In this document: positions 17,100 to 24,714 of the stretch, one piece after another
How positions within the stretch are numbered: the first letter of the stretch is position 1
Layout: each line of letters opens with the position of its first letter
Origin: Allobosea lupini
Lineage (GTDB): Bacteria; Pseudomonadota; Alphaproteobacteria; Rhizobiales; Beijerinckiaceae
Direction of reading: 5' to 3'
NCBI RefSeq assembly: GCF_900109525.1
Contig: NZ_FOAN01000013.1
Location: 1-64,000, forward strand
Length of the DNA: 64,000 bases
The notes under the pieces: model-generated
The model's database searches: none
What the model saw: the letters and a program-made list of their open reading frames with translations, nothing else
What the model was told of the DNA's origin: nothing
Program-made: the position numbers and the translations under genes

Positions 17100-17987
17100 A
17101 TGAACGCCCCGGACGATCTCTTCGAGACCCATCGCCGTTTCCTGACCCGCCTCGCCTATCGCATGCTCGGCTCGGTCAGCGATGCCGAGGACATCGTCCA
17201 GGAGGCCTGGCTGCGCTGGCGCGACGTAACCCAGGGCGAGGTCGAGGCGCCGCGCGCCTATCTCGCCCGCACCGTCACGCGCCTCTGCCTCGACCAGATG
17301 AAATCGGCCCGCAGCAAGCGCGAGTTCTATGTCGGCGCCTGGCTGCCCGAGCCGCTGGTCGAGGAGATCGGCACCGCCGAAGCCGATATCGACACCCAGC
17401 TCGACGCCCCGATCGCGCTGATGCTGGCGCTCGAACGGCTTTCGCCGCTCGAGCGCGCCGCTTTCCTGCTGCACGACGTCTTCGAGCTGGATTTCGCCGA
17501 GATCGCCCGCACCATCGATCGCAGCGAGAGCGCCTGCCGCCAGCTCGCCAAGCGCGCCCGCGAGCATGTCCGCATCGACATGCCGCCGCGCAACAAGATC
17601 GATCCGGTCGAGGCGAAGCGCTTCGTCGAGGCCTTCTTCAAGGCCGCGCACAAGGCCGACACCAGCGACCTTCAGACGCTGCTGGCACAGGATGTGGCCT
17701 TCCACAGCGACGGCGGCGGCAAGGTGCTGGCGATCCTCAATCCGCTCCACGGCATCGAGCGCGTCCTGCGCTTCTTCGCCGGCATCGCCAAAAAGGTGAT
17801 CAGCCAGCAGAAATCGACCACGCTGTACAAGCCGGTGCTGATCAACGGCATGCCCGGCTATCTCAGCCTCGAACGCGGCGAGACCCTGCAGGCGACCGCC
17901 CTCGACATCCGCGACGGGCGCGTCCATGCGATCTATGTCGTGCGCAATCCCGACAAGCTCCGGCACATCTCGCTGGCGGCAGCCTGA
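17100..17987 (+). CDS. ECF41-type RNA polymerase sigma factor with SnoaL-like C-terminus
   Basis: 295 residues. Region 2 covers about 10-75 (LAYRMLGSVSDAEDIVQEAWLRW) and region 4 about 110-165 (LSPLERAAFLLHDVFELDFAEIA, SESACRQLAKRARE). A fused C-terminal SnoaL/NTF2-like domain fills 175-295 and carries the two ECF41 hallmark motifs, DGGGK and NPDKL. In characterised members this extension tunes activity instead of a separate anti-sigma. With the CMD genes and the matching promoter upstream, this is a self-activating ECF41 operon. The signal is unknown. Confidence 0.93.
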   Translation: MNAPDDLFETHRRFLTRLAYRMLGSVSDAEDIVQEAWLRWRDVTQGEVEAPRAYLARTVTRLCLDQMKSARSKREFYVGAWLPEPLVEEIGTAEADIDTQLDAPIALMLALERLSPLERAAFLLHDVFELDFAEIARTIDRSESACRQLAKRAREHVRIDMPPRNKIDPVEAKRFVEAFFKAAHKADTSDLQTLLAQDVAFHSDGGGKVLAILNPLHGIERVLRFFAGIAKKVISQQKSTTLYKPVLINGMPGYLSLERGETLQATALDIRDGRVHAIYVVRNPDKLRHISLAAA

Positions 17988-17991
17988 GTGA

Positions 17992-18348
17992 TCACACCAG
18001 CCAGACAGCGCCGCCGATCAGCACCGCCTCGCCCGCAAGCACCGCCAGCATCACCCGGCGGCGAAAGGCGAGCACCACCGTGACGGCGACGGCGAGCGCT
18101 GCCAGTCTTACCGCGAGCGGCACGCCGGCGAGCGCACCCGGCGCCGCCAGGACCAGCTTGGCCACGACGCCGGCCAGCAGCGAGGTCGCGACCAGCCTGA
18201 CCCATTCGAGCCAGGGCGATCGCTCGTCGAGCTTCCGCGCGAAGGCGACGGCGAGCCAGCGCCAGATCTCGGTCGGCAGCACCGCGAACAGGACGAGCGC
18301 GAGATAGGGCCACCACGGCCCGTCGAGCAAGGCGATCGGCTGGGTCAT
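17992..18348 (-). CDS. azlD: AzlD family branched-chain amino acid exporter subunit
   Basis: 118 residues, small membrane protein with about four helices: WWPYLALVLFAVLPTEIWRWLAV opening, then hydrophobic segments LVATSLLAGVVAKLVL, LAALAVAVTVVLAF and the C-terminal AVLAGEAVLIGGAVWL. AzlD pairs with AzlC to export branched-chain amino acids or azaleucine. It overlaps the azlC stop by 4 bp (ATGA) and is therefore coupled to it. Convergent with the ECF41 gene, with only 4 bp between stops. Confidence 0.85.
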   Translation of the reverse strand: MTQPIALLDGPWWPYLALVLFAVLPTEIWRWLAVAFARKLDERSPWLEWVRLVATSLLAGVVAKLVLAAPGALAGVPLAVRLAALAVAVTVVLAFRRRVMLAVLAGEAVLIGGAVWLV

Positions 18349-19097
18349 GCGCCCGCCTTTCGCGCCTTGCGCCAGCGCTGGATCAAAAAGGCGACGCTCC
18401 CGCCGACGATGCCGCTGGCGATCAGGTCAAAACCGCCGCCGATCGCCCAGCCGGCCGCTGGCGCAAGCGCCAGACCGAGCCCGATCGCGAAGGTGTCGCC
18501 CAGGCCGCGAATGCCGGCGACCATCGAGGACAGGAAGAAGATCGGCGTCAGGCAGAGCAATCCGGCCGCGACCGGCGCCGGCACCACGCCGGCAAGATGA
18601 AAGCCCGCATAGGTACAGAACGCGCTGACGACGATCAGCGCATTGGCGAAGCCGAGGAAATAGCCGACGCGCTGTTCGGGCGGGATGTTCGGCAGCCGCC
18701 TGAGCGCCTCGACCCAGGCGGTGACGGCGACGAAATGCGCGATCAGCATCTGCTGCGCCACGCTCTGCCCCGGCCGGCGCAGCAGCGGCAGCAGCGCCAC
18801 TGTCATCGGCAGGAAGCGCAGCGAGGCGAAGCCGATGGCGAGCGCGATGGCGCTCCAGGCGGCGCCAGCGGCGATCGAAGCGAAGAACAGCACCTGCGAC
18901 GGGCCGGCCCAGACCAGGATCGTCGAGAGTACCGCGGCCTCGACGGGATAGCCGACATCGCGCGCCAATGTGCCCACGCCCATCAGCGAGAGCCCGACCA
19001 CCCAGGCAGGCAGCATCGCAGCATCGCGAAAGCCGCGCGCCCATGGTCTGAGCCATTGATCGGGAGCAGCCTCGGTCATCTCGCCATCGCTCTGCAT
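18345..19097 (-). CDS. azlC: AzlC family branched-chain amino acid exporter subunit
   Basis: About 250 residues. ATG 19097 has AGGGA upstream; ATG 19079 (MTEAAPDQW) is an equally reasonable start. The AzlC domain begins GFRDAAMLPAW and includes LVWAGPSQVLFFASIAAG, LRFLPMTVALLPLL and several further helices, seven or eight in all. It forms an amino-acid efflux system with AzlD. The frame continues upstream through a hairpin at 19175-19209, so that N-terminal stretch is not taken as coding. Confidence 0.85.
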   Translation of the reverse strand: MQSDGEMTEAAPDQWLRPWARGFRDAAMLPAWVVGLSLMGVGTLARDVGYPVEAAVLSTILVWAGPSQVLFFASIAAGAAWSAIALAIGFASLRFLPMTVALLPLLRRPGQSVAQQMLIAHFVAVTAWVEALRRLPNIPPEQRVGYFLGFANALIVVSAFCTYAGFHLAGVVPAPVAAGLLCLTPIFFLSSMVAGIRGLGDTFAIGLGLALAPAAGWAIGGGFDLIASGIVGGSVAFLIQRWRKARKAGA

Positions 19098-19174
19098 GCG
19101 GTCCCTGGCGGGAGCGCTCTGCTGCGATCGAAAGGCCATGAGCTCGGGGATCGGATCATCGGACCGAAAGGTAC

Positions 19175-19209
19175 GCAAAAGGGCCCGCAGCAGCTGCGAG
19201 CCCTTTTGC
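19175..19209. terminator. Long hairpin terminator between azlC and the clpA operon
   Basis: GCAAAAGGGC (19175-19184) pairs with GCCCTTTTGC (19200-19209), and inside it CGCAG pairs with CTGCG around a 3-nt loop, giving about 15 bp with one mismatch. It lies downstream of the clpS-clpA-small membrane gene unit and ahead of azlC, both on the minus strand, so it likely ends the clp transcript. The TTTTGC arm supplies a short U run. Confidence 0.65.
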
Positions 19210-19281
19210 TTAAAGCGCATGACGCTGGTCGCATGACAGCCACCAGACCGCGCGCCGGCCTTGCGCCCAGTGCAAGTCGGC

Positions 19282-19557
19282 TCAGAAGCTCTTCATCGCG
19301 AGGCCGATGATCTCCTGGAAGAAATCCATACCTTCCTTCGGGATGCCGCCGACGGCGCGATAGCCGAGATAGAGCAGATAGAGGAAGGCCGGGACCATGA
19401 TCCAGCCCAGCACTTCCTCGAAGATGATCCGCCGGCGGCGCCGGCGGGCCCGCTTCTCGAACCAGCCGAGCTTTTCCTTGGGCGCGGGAGCGGCCGCCTG
19501 CGCGGCGACCTCTCCCTCCTGAGCCCACACACTGTCCGATTTGCGCTTGAAGAACAC
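19282..19557 (-). CDS. Small membrane protein downstream of clpA
   Basis: 91 residues. A charged N-terminus (MFFKRKSDSVW, then an Ala-rich stretch and EKRARRRRRR) is followed by one membrane segment (GWIMVPAFLYLLYLGYRAVG) and a short tail ending DFFQEIIGLAMKSF. It starts 3 bp after the clpA stop, so it is cotranscribed with clpS-clpA. I do not recognise a named family. A membrane-linked role with the ClpAP machine is only inference from the linkage. Confidence 0.65.
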   Translation of the reverse strand: MFFKRKSDSVWAQEGEVAAQAAAPAPKEKLGWFEKRARRRRRRIIFEEVLGWIMVPAFLYLLYLGYRAVGGIPKEGMDFFQEIIGLAMKSF

Positions 19558-19560
19558 CGA

Positions 19561-22068
19561 TCAGGCCTTGGTCAAAGGAACCTTCGGGACGGTACGGACG
19601 CTGCGCGCCTTCGGCGGCTCGACCGGAGCATCCGGCTTCGGACCGCGCTTGGCGCTGCCGGAGCCGGCCGCCTTGGCCTTGCCCGGCGTCTTCGCCCGCG
19701 GCTTGCGCGTGCGCTTCTCGGCTGCGGCGGCGACGTCCTTCTCCGGTTTGGGCTTGACCGGCCCGTCGGGGAATTCGAGGCCGAGCACCTTGATGCCGGT
19801 CTCGGACTGGATCACCACGACCTTGACCGCGCCGCCATTCTTCAGGCGGCCGAACAGCACCTCGTCAGCAAGCGGCGTCTTGATCGTCTGCTGGATCAGG
19901 CGGGCCATCGGCCGGGCGCCCATCGCCTCGTCATAGCCGTTCTCGACCAGCCATTCGCGCGCCTCGTCAGAGAGCTCGATGGTAACGTTGCGGTCGGCGA
20001 GCTGCGCCTCGAGTTGCAGCACGAACTTGTCGACGACGCGGGCCACGACGTTCTTCGGCAGATGGCCGAAGGAGACCGTCGCGTCGAGCCGGTTGCGGAA
20101 TTCCGGCGCGAACAGCTTGTTGATCGCCTCGGTATCGTCGCCCTCGCGCTTCTGGCGGGTGAAGCCATAGGCGTTCCTGGCCATGTCCGCGGCACCGGCA
20201 TTGGTGGTCATGATCAGGATGACGTTCCTGAAATCGACCTGCTTGCCGTTGTTGTCGGTCAGCTTGCCGTGGTCCATCACCTGCAGGAGGATGTTGAACA
20301 GGTCGGGATGCGCCTTCTCGATCTCGTCGAGCAGCAGCACGCAATGCGGATGCTGGTCGATCTGGTCGGTCAGCAGGCCGCCCTGATCGAAGCCGACATA
20401 GCCCGGAGGCGCGCCGATCAGCCGCGAGACGGTGTGGCGCTCCATGTATTCCGACATGTCGAAGCGCACGAGCTCGACGCCGAGCGACAGCGAGAGCTGG
20501 CGCGCCACCTCGGTCTTGCCGACGCCGGTCGGGCCGGCGAAGAGATAGCAGCCGATCGGCTTCTCGCCGTCGCGCAGGCCGGCGCGGGCGAGCTTGATCG
20601 ACGAGGAAAGCGCCTCGATCGCCTTCTCCTGACCGTAGACTGTACGCTTCAGCGTGGTCTCGAGGTTGCGCAGCACCTCGGCATCGTCCTTGGAGACGGT
20701 CTTGGCCGGGATGCGCGCCATCGTCGCGATCGCCGCCTCGATCTCCTTGACGCCGATCGTCTTCTTGCGCTTGGTCTCGGCCACCAGCATCTGCGAGGCG
20801 CCGGTCTCGTCGATCACGTCGATCGCCTTGTCCGGCAGCTTGCGGTCATGGATGTAGCGCGCCGACAATTCCACCGCCGCCTTGATGGCGTCGTTGGTGT
20901 AGCGCAGCTTGTGGAACTCCTCGAAATAGGGCTTCAGCCCCTTGAGGATCTCGATCGTGTCCGGCACCGACGGCTCGTTGACGTCGATCTTCTGGAAGCG
21001 CCGAACCAGTGCCCGGTCCTTCTCGAAATACTGGCGGTATTCCTTGTAGGTGGTCGAGCCGATGCAGCGCAGCCCGCCCGAGGCCAGCGCCGGCTTCAGC
21101 AGGTTCGAGGCGTCCATAGCGCCGCCCGAGGTCGCACCGGCGCCGATCACCGTATGGATCTCGTCGATGAACATGACCGCCTTCGGGTGCTGCTCGATCT
21201 CCTTCATCACCTGCTTGAGGCGTTCCTCGAAGTCGCCGCGATAGCGCGTGCCGGCGAGCAGCGTGCCCATGTCGAGCGAGAAGACGGTCGCATCCTCCAG
21301 CACCTCGGGCACCTCGCCGCGCACGATCTTGAGCGCCAGGCCCTCGGCGATCGCGGTCTTGCCGACGCCGGGATCGCCGACCAGCAGCGGATTGTTCTTC
21401 TGCCGGCGGCAGAGGATCTGGATGGTGCGCTGCACCTCGGCCTCGCGGCCGATCAGCGGGTCGATGCGCCCATCGCGCGCCTTGCGGTTGAGGTTGACGC
21501 AGTAAGCCTCGAGGGCGCTTTCCTTTTTCTTCTTGTCCTTGTCGCCGTCCTGGGCCTGCTCGCTGCGCTGCTCGCGCTGCTCCGGCTCCTCTTCGGCGCC
21601 GCGCACGGGCCGGCTCTCGCTGGCGCCGGGGCGCTTGGCGATGCCGTGGCTGATGTAGTTGACCGCGTCGTAACGGGTCATGTCCTGCTCCTGCAGGAAG
21701 TAGGCGGCGTGGCTCTCACGCTCGGCGAACATCGCCACGAGCACGTTCGCCCCGGTCACCTCCTCGCGGCCGGACGACTGGACATGGATCACCGCGCGCT
21801 GGATCACGCGCTGGAAGCCGGCGGTCGGCTTGGAATCGTCGCGCCCGTCGGTGACGAGGTTGGTCAATTCCGCATCGATGTAGTCGACGAGGTTGCGGCG
21901 CAGCGTGTCGAGATCGACGCTGCAGGCGCGCATCACCGCGGCTGCGTCCTGGTCGTCGACCAGCGCCAGCAGCAGGTGTTCCAGCGTCGCATATTCATGG
22001 TGGCGCTCATTGGCGAGCGCGAGGGCCCGGTGAAGCGCCTGTTCGAGGCTGCGCGAGAAGCTCGGCAA
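19561..22068 (-). CDS. clpA: ATP-dependent Clp protease ATP-binding subunit ClpA
   Basis: 835 residues with a TTG start at 22068 (GGGAGCG upstream). N-domain about 1-140 (SLEQALHRALALANERHHEYATLEHLLLAL, split by other residues), which binds ClpS. The first AAA domain has GDPGVGKT and DEIHT; the second has GPTGVGKT and DEIEKAHPD, with the ClpP-contact loop near NAYGF. A long basic Ala/Lys/Pro tail after about 760 is an extension beyond E. coli ClpA. Unfolds substrates, including N-degron proteins, for ClpP. Operon order clpS-clpA-small membrane gene. Confidence 0.96.
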   Translation of the reverse strand: MPSFSRSLEQALHRALALANERHHEYATLEHLLLALVDDQDAAAVMRACSVDLDTLRRNLVDYIDAELTNLVTDGRDDSKPTAGFQRVIQRAVIHVQSSGREEVTGANVLVAMFAERESHAAYFLQEQDMTRYDAVNYISHGIAKRPGASESRPVRGAEEEPEQREQRSEQAQDGDKDKKKKESALEAYCVNLNRKARDGRIDPLIGREAEVQRTIQILCRRQKNNPLLVGDPGVGKTAIAEGLALKIVRGEVPEVLEDATVFSLDMGTLLAGTRYRGDFEERLKQVMKEIEQHPKAVMFIDEIHTVIGAGATSGGAMDASNLLKPALASGGLRCIGSTTYKEYRQYFEKDRALVRRFQKIDVNEPSVPDTIEILKGLKPYFEEFHKLRYTNDAIKAAVELSARYIHDRKLPDKAIDVIDETGASQMLVAETKRKKTIGVKEIEAAIATMARIPAKTVSKDDAEVLRNLETTLKRTVYGQEKAIEALSSSIKLARAGLRDGEKPIGCYLFAGPTGVGKTEVARQLSLSLGVELVRFDMSEYMERHTVSRLIGAPPGYVGFDQGGLLTDQIDQHPHCVLLLDEIEKAHPDLFNILLQVMDHGKLTDNNGKQVDFRNVILIMTTNAGAADMARNAYGFTRQKREGDDTEAINKLFAPEFRNRLDATVSFGHLPKNVVARVVDKFVLQLEAQLADRNVTIELSDEAREWLVENGYDEAMGARPMARLIQQTIKTPLADEVLFGRLKNGGAVKVVVIQSETGIKVLGLEFPDGPVKPKPEKDVAAAAEKRTRKPRAKTPGKAKAAGSGSAKRGPKPDAPVEPPKARSVRTVPKVPLTKA

Positions 22069-22111
22069 GGTCAGCGCTCCCAGTCCAGTTTCGAAAGGAT
22101 GATGTTCAAAG

Positions 22112-22564
22112 CTACTTCTTCTCCATCACGCATTGCAGCGGATGCATGTGCTTGCGGGCGAGGTCCATCACCAGGGTGACCTTGGTCTCCGCGACCTCGT
22201 AGGTGAAGACGCCGCATTCGCCGACGCCATTCTGGTGGACGTGCATCATGATGCGCGTCGCCTCGGCCCGGTCCTTGTTGAAGAACCGCTCCAGCACATG
22301 CACCACGAATTCCATCGGCGTGTAGTCGTCGTTGAGGATCAGCACGCGGTAGAGATTGGGCTTGCGCGTCCTCGTGCGGGTCAGGACCGCAGTGCCGGTT
22401 CCGCTGCGGTCATTGTCGGTCGGGCCGGATGGCGCCCGCGGCTTCGATGCCAGACGCGGCGCAAAAAAGGACGCGTCCCCGCACGGCGTGTTGCCGGCTG
22501 GCAGGTCCTCATCGATGGGCGTCGTGGCTGCTTGGCTCAAGGTGTCCGTCCCGAAGGCTGACAT
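22112..22564 (-). CDS. clpS: ATP-dependent Clp protease adaptor ClpS
   Basis: 150 residues from ATG 22564. The conserved ClpS core is the last ~85 residues: LYRVLILNDDYTPMEFVVHVL (the NDD and Met line the N-degron pocket), then HVHQNGVGECG and the C-terminal helix/strand to QCVMEKK. ClpS delivers proteins with N-terminal Leu, Phe, Tyr or Trp to ClpA. The ~65-residue Pro/Ser-rich N-terminal extension is longer than in E. coli; no internal start is better supported. It ends 43 bp before clpA. Confidence 0.93.
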   Translation of the reverse strand: MSAFGTDTLSQAATTPIDEDLPAGNTPCGDASFFAPRLASKPRAPSGPTDNDRSGTGTAVLTRTRTRKPNLYRVLILNDDYTPMEFVVHVLERFFNKDRAEATRIMMHVHQNGVGECGVFTYEVAETKVTLVMDLARKHMHPLQCVMEKK

Positions 22565-22723
22565 CAAGATAGTGCTTCGCTCACGAATTTACAGTCGTCT
22601 CCCCCGCTTCGCCAGCCCGTTCCGAGCGCATGCCACAGCAAAGCGCCCTTTTTGCAGCGGAGAAGACTGGAGCGCGGCCGGAATAGCCAAATTTCTCAGA
22701 GGCTTGGCAGCCGCACCCGACCG

Positions 22724-23809
22724 TCAGGTTCGCCAGCGTAGGCGCTCCGGGCCAAGCCGATTGGAGAAAACCGTGCCCTCCCGGCGAGCTGCGGCATAGT
22801 CGCGCTTCAGGCAGAAATACCATTGCGCCAGCCGGTCGGCCTGCCCCAGCAGCAGCATGGTCGGCTTACGCTCCAGCCCCTGCTGGGCGAGTTCGAGAAT
22901 CCGCTGGTCCTGGCGCAGGAAGGCGTGCCCCGCCCATCTGATCACCGGCGCGAGCGGCATGAGCTGCGGCAGGTCCGACAGCAGCACATTGGTCAGCAGC
23001 GTCCGGCGCGTATCGATCGGCGTGGCGAAGGTCGCGTTGACGATCGCGCGCTCGCCGAGCCGAATCCGTTCGATCCGCTGGCCCGGCAGCAGGAAGTCGA
23101 CCTCCGTCTGCGGGCGCCCGAGCAGGCGATAGCCGCGCGAGTTCGCCGCCGCCTTGTGCGCCTTCATCCGGAAGCCGAAGGGCAGCGGCTCGAAGTCCTT
23201 GACCTTCTCCTGTGCCGTCGCGGTCGGCCGCCACCACCAGGAGTTATGGACATAGCCGACATGGCCGGGGTCGATCAGACTGAGCACGCTGAGATCATAG
23301 GAGGCCTCGACCAGAACCGAGACGGCGACGCGGCAGCGCGTCTTGCCCGCAAGGGCCAAGACAGGCACCGGCGGCGCAAGCTCCGGCCGCTGACCGAGAT
23401 AGAGCCAGATGATGCCGTCGCTCTCGCGAATCGGGAATTCGCCGACCTTGACCTGGCCGGGATCGGTGACGTCGCCATCGACCAGCGTCGGCATCGCCCG
23501 GCAGCGGCCATCGGCCCCGAAGCGCCAGCCATGGAAGGGGCAGGTGATCGCGACCCCGTCGAACCGCCCCTCGGACAGGGGCGCGCCGCGATGCGGGCAG
23601 CGATCGCGCAGGGCGAACAGCTCGCCGAGCTTGGTGCGGCCGATCACGACCTGCTCGCCGAGAACGGTCACGCTCGCCATCGCGCCGGTCGCCAGGCTGC
23701 CGGCACTCTTGACGCAGTACCAGGCCTCCCGGGGCGGCTCACGGAACTCGTTCGCCGGTGGCGCCTCGGTGGTGGTCGATGCGTCCATGGCAATCGTCGA
23801 ACGGCTCAT
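22724..23809 (-). CDS. Rieske non-heme iron oxygenase, alpha subunit type
   Basis: 361 residues, AGGAG 5 nt before ATG 23809. The Rieske [2Fe-2S] domain at about 30-130 has CPHRG and, 17 residues later, CPFHGW. The catalytic domain carries YDLSVLSLIDPGHVGYVH, matching the D/E-x-H-x4-H iron-ligand pattern. Closest by eye to vanillate O-demethylase or phthalate-oxygenase-like single-component alpha subunits. Substrate unknown; no reductase gene is adjacent, so electrons must come from elsewhere. Located downstream of the phasin terminator, separately transcribed. Confidence 0.85.
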   Translation of the reverse strand: MSRSTIAMDASTTTEAPPANEFREPPREAWYCVKSAGSLATGAMASVTVLGEQVVIGRTKLGELFALRDRCPHRGAPLSEGRFDGVAITCPFHGWRFGADGRCRAMPTLVDGDVTDPGQVKVGEFPIRESDGIIWLYLGQRPELAPPVPVLALAGKTRCRVAVSVLVEASYDLSVLSLIDPGHVGYVHNSWWWRPTATAQEKVKDFEPLPFGFRMKAHKAAANSRGYRLLGRPQTEVDFLLPGQRIERIRLGERAIVNATFATPIDTRRTLLTNVLLSDLPQLMPLAPVIRWAGHAFLRQDQRILELAQQGLERKPTMLLLGQADRLAQWYFCLKRDYAAARREGTVFSNRLGPERLRWRT

Positions 23810-23923
23810 TGCGGCTCCTGGCTCGGGTCGCTGCCGTCAGGCTGAACGCGACGCAGGCAGAGAGCCGCCCGCCAGTTGCCAGAGCATTGCCGCGAAGGCG
23901 CATCCGGACGGAGCCCAAACGCA

Positions 23924-23951
23924 AAGAAGCCCGGCCGAGGCCGGGCTTCTT
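23924..23951 (-). terminator. Phasin gene terminator
   Basis: AAGAAGCCCGGCC (23924-23936) pairs with GGCCGGGCTTCTT (23939-23951), a 13-bp stem with a tight loop. On the minus strand it follows the phasin stop (24016) and is followed by TTTGCGTTT, giving an intrinsic terminator. Confidence 0.75.
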
Positions 23952-24015
23952 GAATTCAAGTCGTGATCAGCTGCAGCCGGGCGAAGCCGGCCGCGCCAGA
24001 ATCACTCGACTGCAA

Positions 24016-24360
24016 TCACTTGGCCGGGGTCGGGACGGCCTTGGCGACGATGCCCTCGAACGGCTTGTAGGCGTCCTTGGCGATCGCGGCATAGAGCTCG
24101 CCGACCTTAGTGACCTGGGCGACATAGCCCTCGAAAGCGGTCTTGACGTAATCCGACTGGATCTCGATGGCCTTGTCGAGCGTCTTCACGCCGGCAAGCT
24201 TCTCGATCGTGGCCGTGCCGGCCTCGAACGACTTCTTGGCGTAGTCGGTGGCCTCGACGGCCAGAGCCTGCACGCCCTTCGAGGTGGCGCCGAAAGCCTT
24301 CAGGGCGGCGTCGACGTTCTCTTTGGAAGCCTTCTGGATGGTCTCGAACTGCTGGATCAT
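24016..24360 (-). CDS. Phasin family protein
   Basis: 114 residues, entirely helical and amphipathic: MIQQFETIQKASKENVDAALKAF, then GVQALAVEATDYAKKSFEAG and TLDKAIEIQSDYVKTAFEGYV, the Phasin_2 pattern. Coats polyhydroxyalkanoate granules and controls their number and size. SD AAGGGA 5 nt before ATG. The Rieske gene downstream is cut off by a strong terminator, so this is a single-gene unit with its own promoter (24467-24495). No PHA synthase gene is in the window. Confidence 0.9.
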   Translation of the reverse strand: MIQQFETIQKASKENVDAALKAFGATSKGVQALAVEATDYAKKSFEAGTATIEKLAGVKTLDKAIEIQSDYVKTAFEGYVAQVTKVGELYAAIAKDAYKPFEGIVAKAVPTPAK

Positions 24361-24466
24361 GGTGTCCCTTTCAGCGCTGATGCGCCGCCTCTGCTGACGA
24401 GCCGGAGTGGCCCGGGTTCCGTGCCCCCTAGGTCAGATGAAAAGGTCCATCACCGGGGCGCTTACT

Positions 24467-24495
24467 GATATTGTGCACCGCAACATAAAAGTCAA
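24467..24495 (-). promoter_or_regulatory. Phasin sigma70-type promoter with TGC-rich site
   Basis: Read on the minus strand: -35 TTGACT (24490-24495), a 17-nt spacer, -10 AATATC (24467-24472). Inside the spacer lies TGCGGTGCA (24474-24482), and just upstream TGCATTGCA (24504-24512), a near-palindrome. TGC/GCA-rich sites of this kind are bound by the PHA repressor PhaR in Paracoccus and Rhodobacter, so PhaR control is a reasonable inference. The -10 is a weak match. Confidence 0.55.
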
Positions 24496-24714
24496 GCTTG
24501 CGCTGCAATGCATCAAACGCAGAGCCCCCCAGCGTGCATCGGCGACGGTTTGCAACCTGACCGTTCCATGTGACGGCCGTGCGAAATGGTCATGCGAAAG
24601 CCGTCCGGTGCTTAACCGCTCCGTAACCGCATCCGCCTAACCTCCTTATCTGTGTCCTTCGCGCCACGCTGCAAAGCCTGCGACGGACGGGTGGGTTTAG
24701 TTGAGGCGAGTTGC

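Noticed and set aside
19261..22179. 972-residue plus-strand frame opposite clpA
   Set aside because: Antisense shadow of a highly conserved gene; no recognisable domain.
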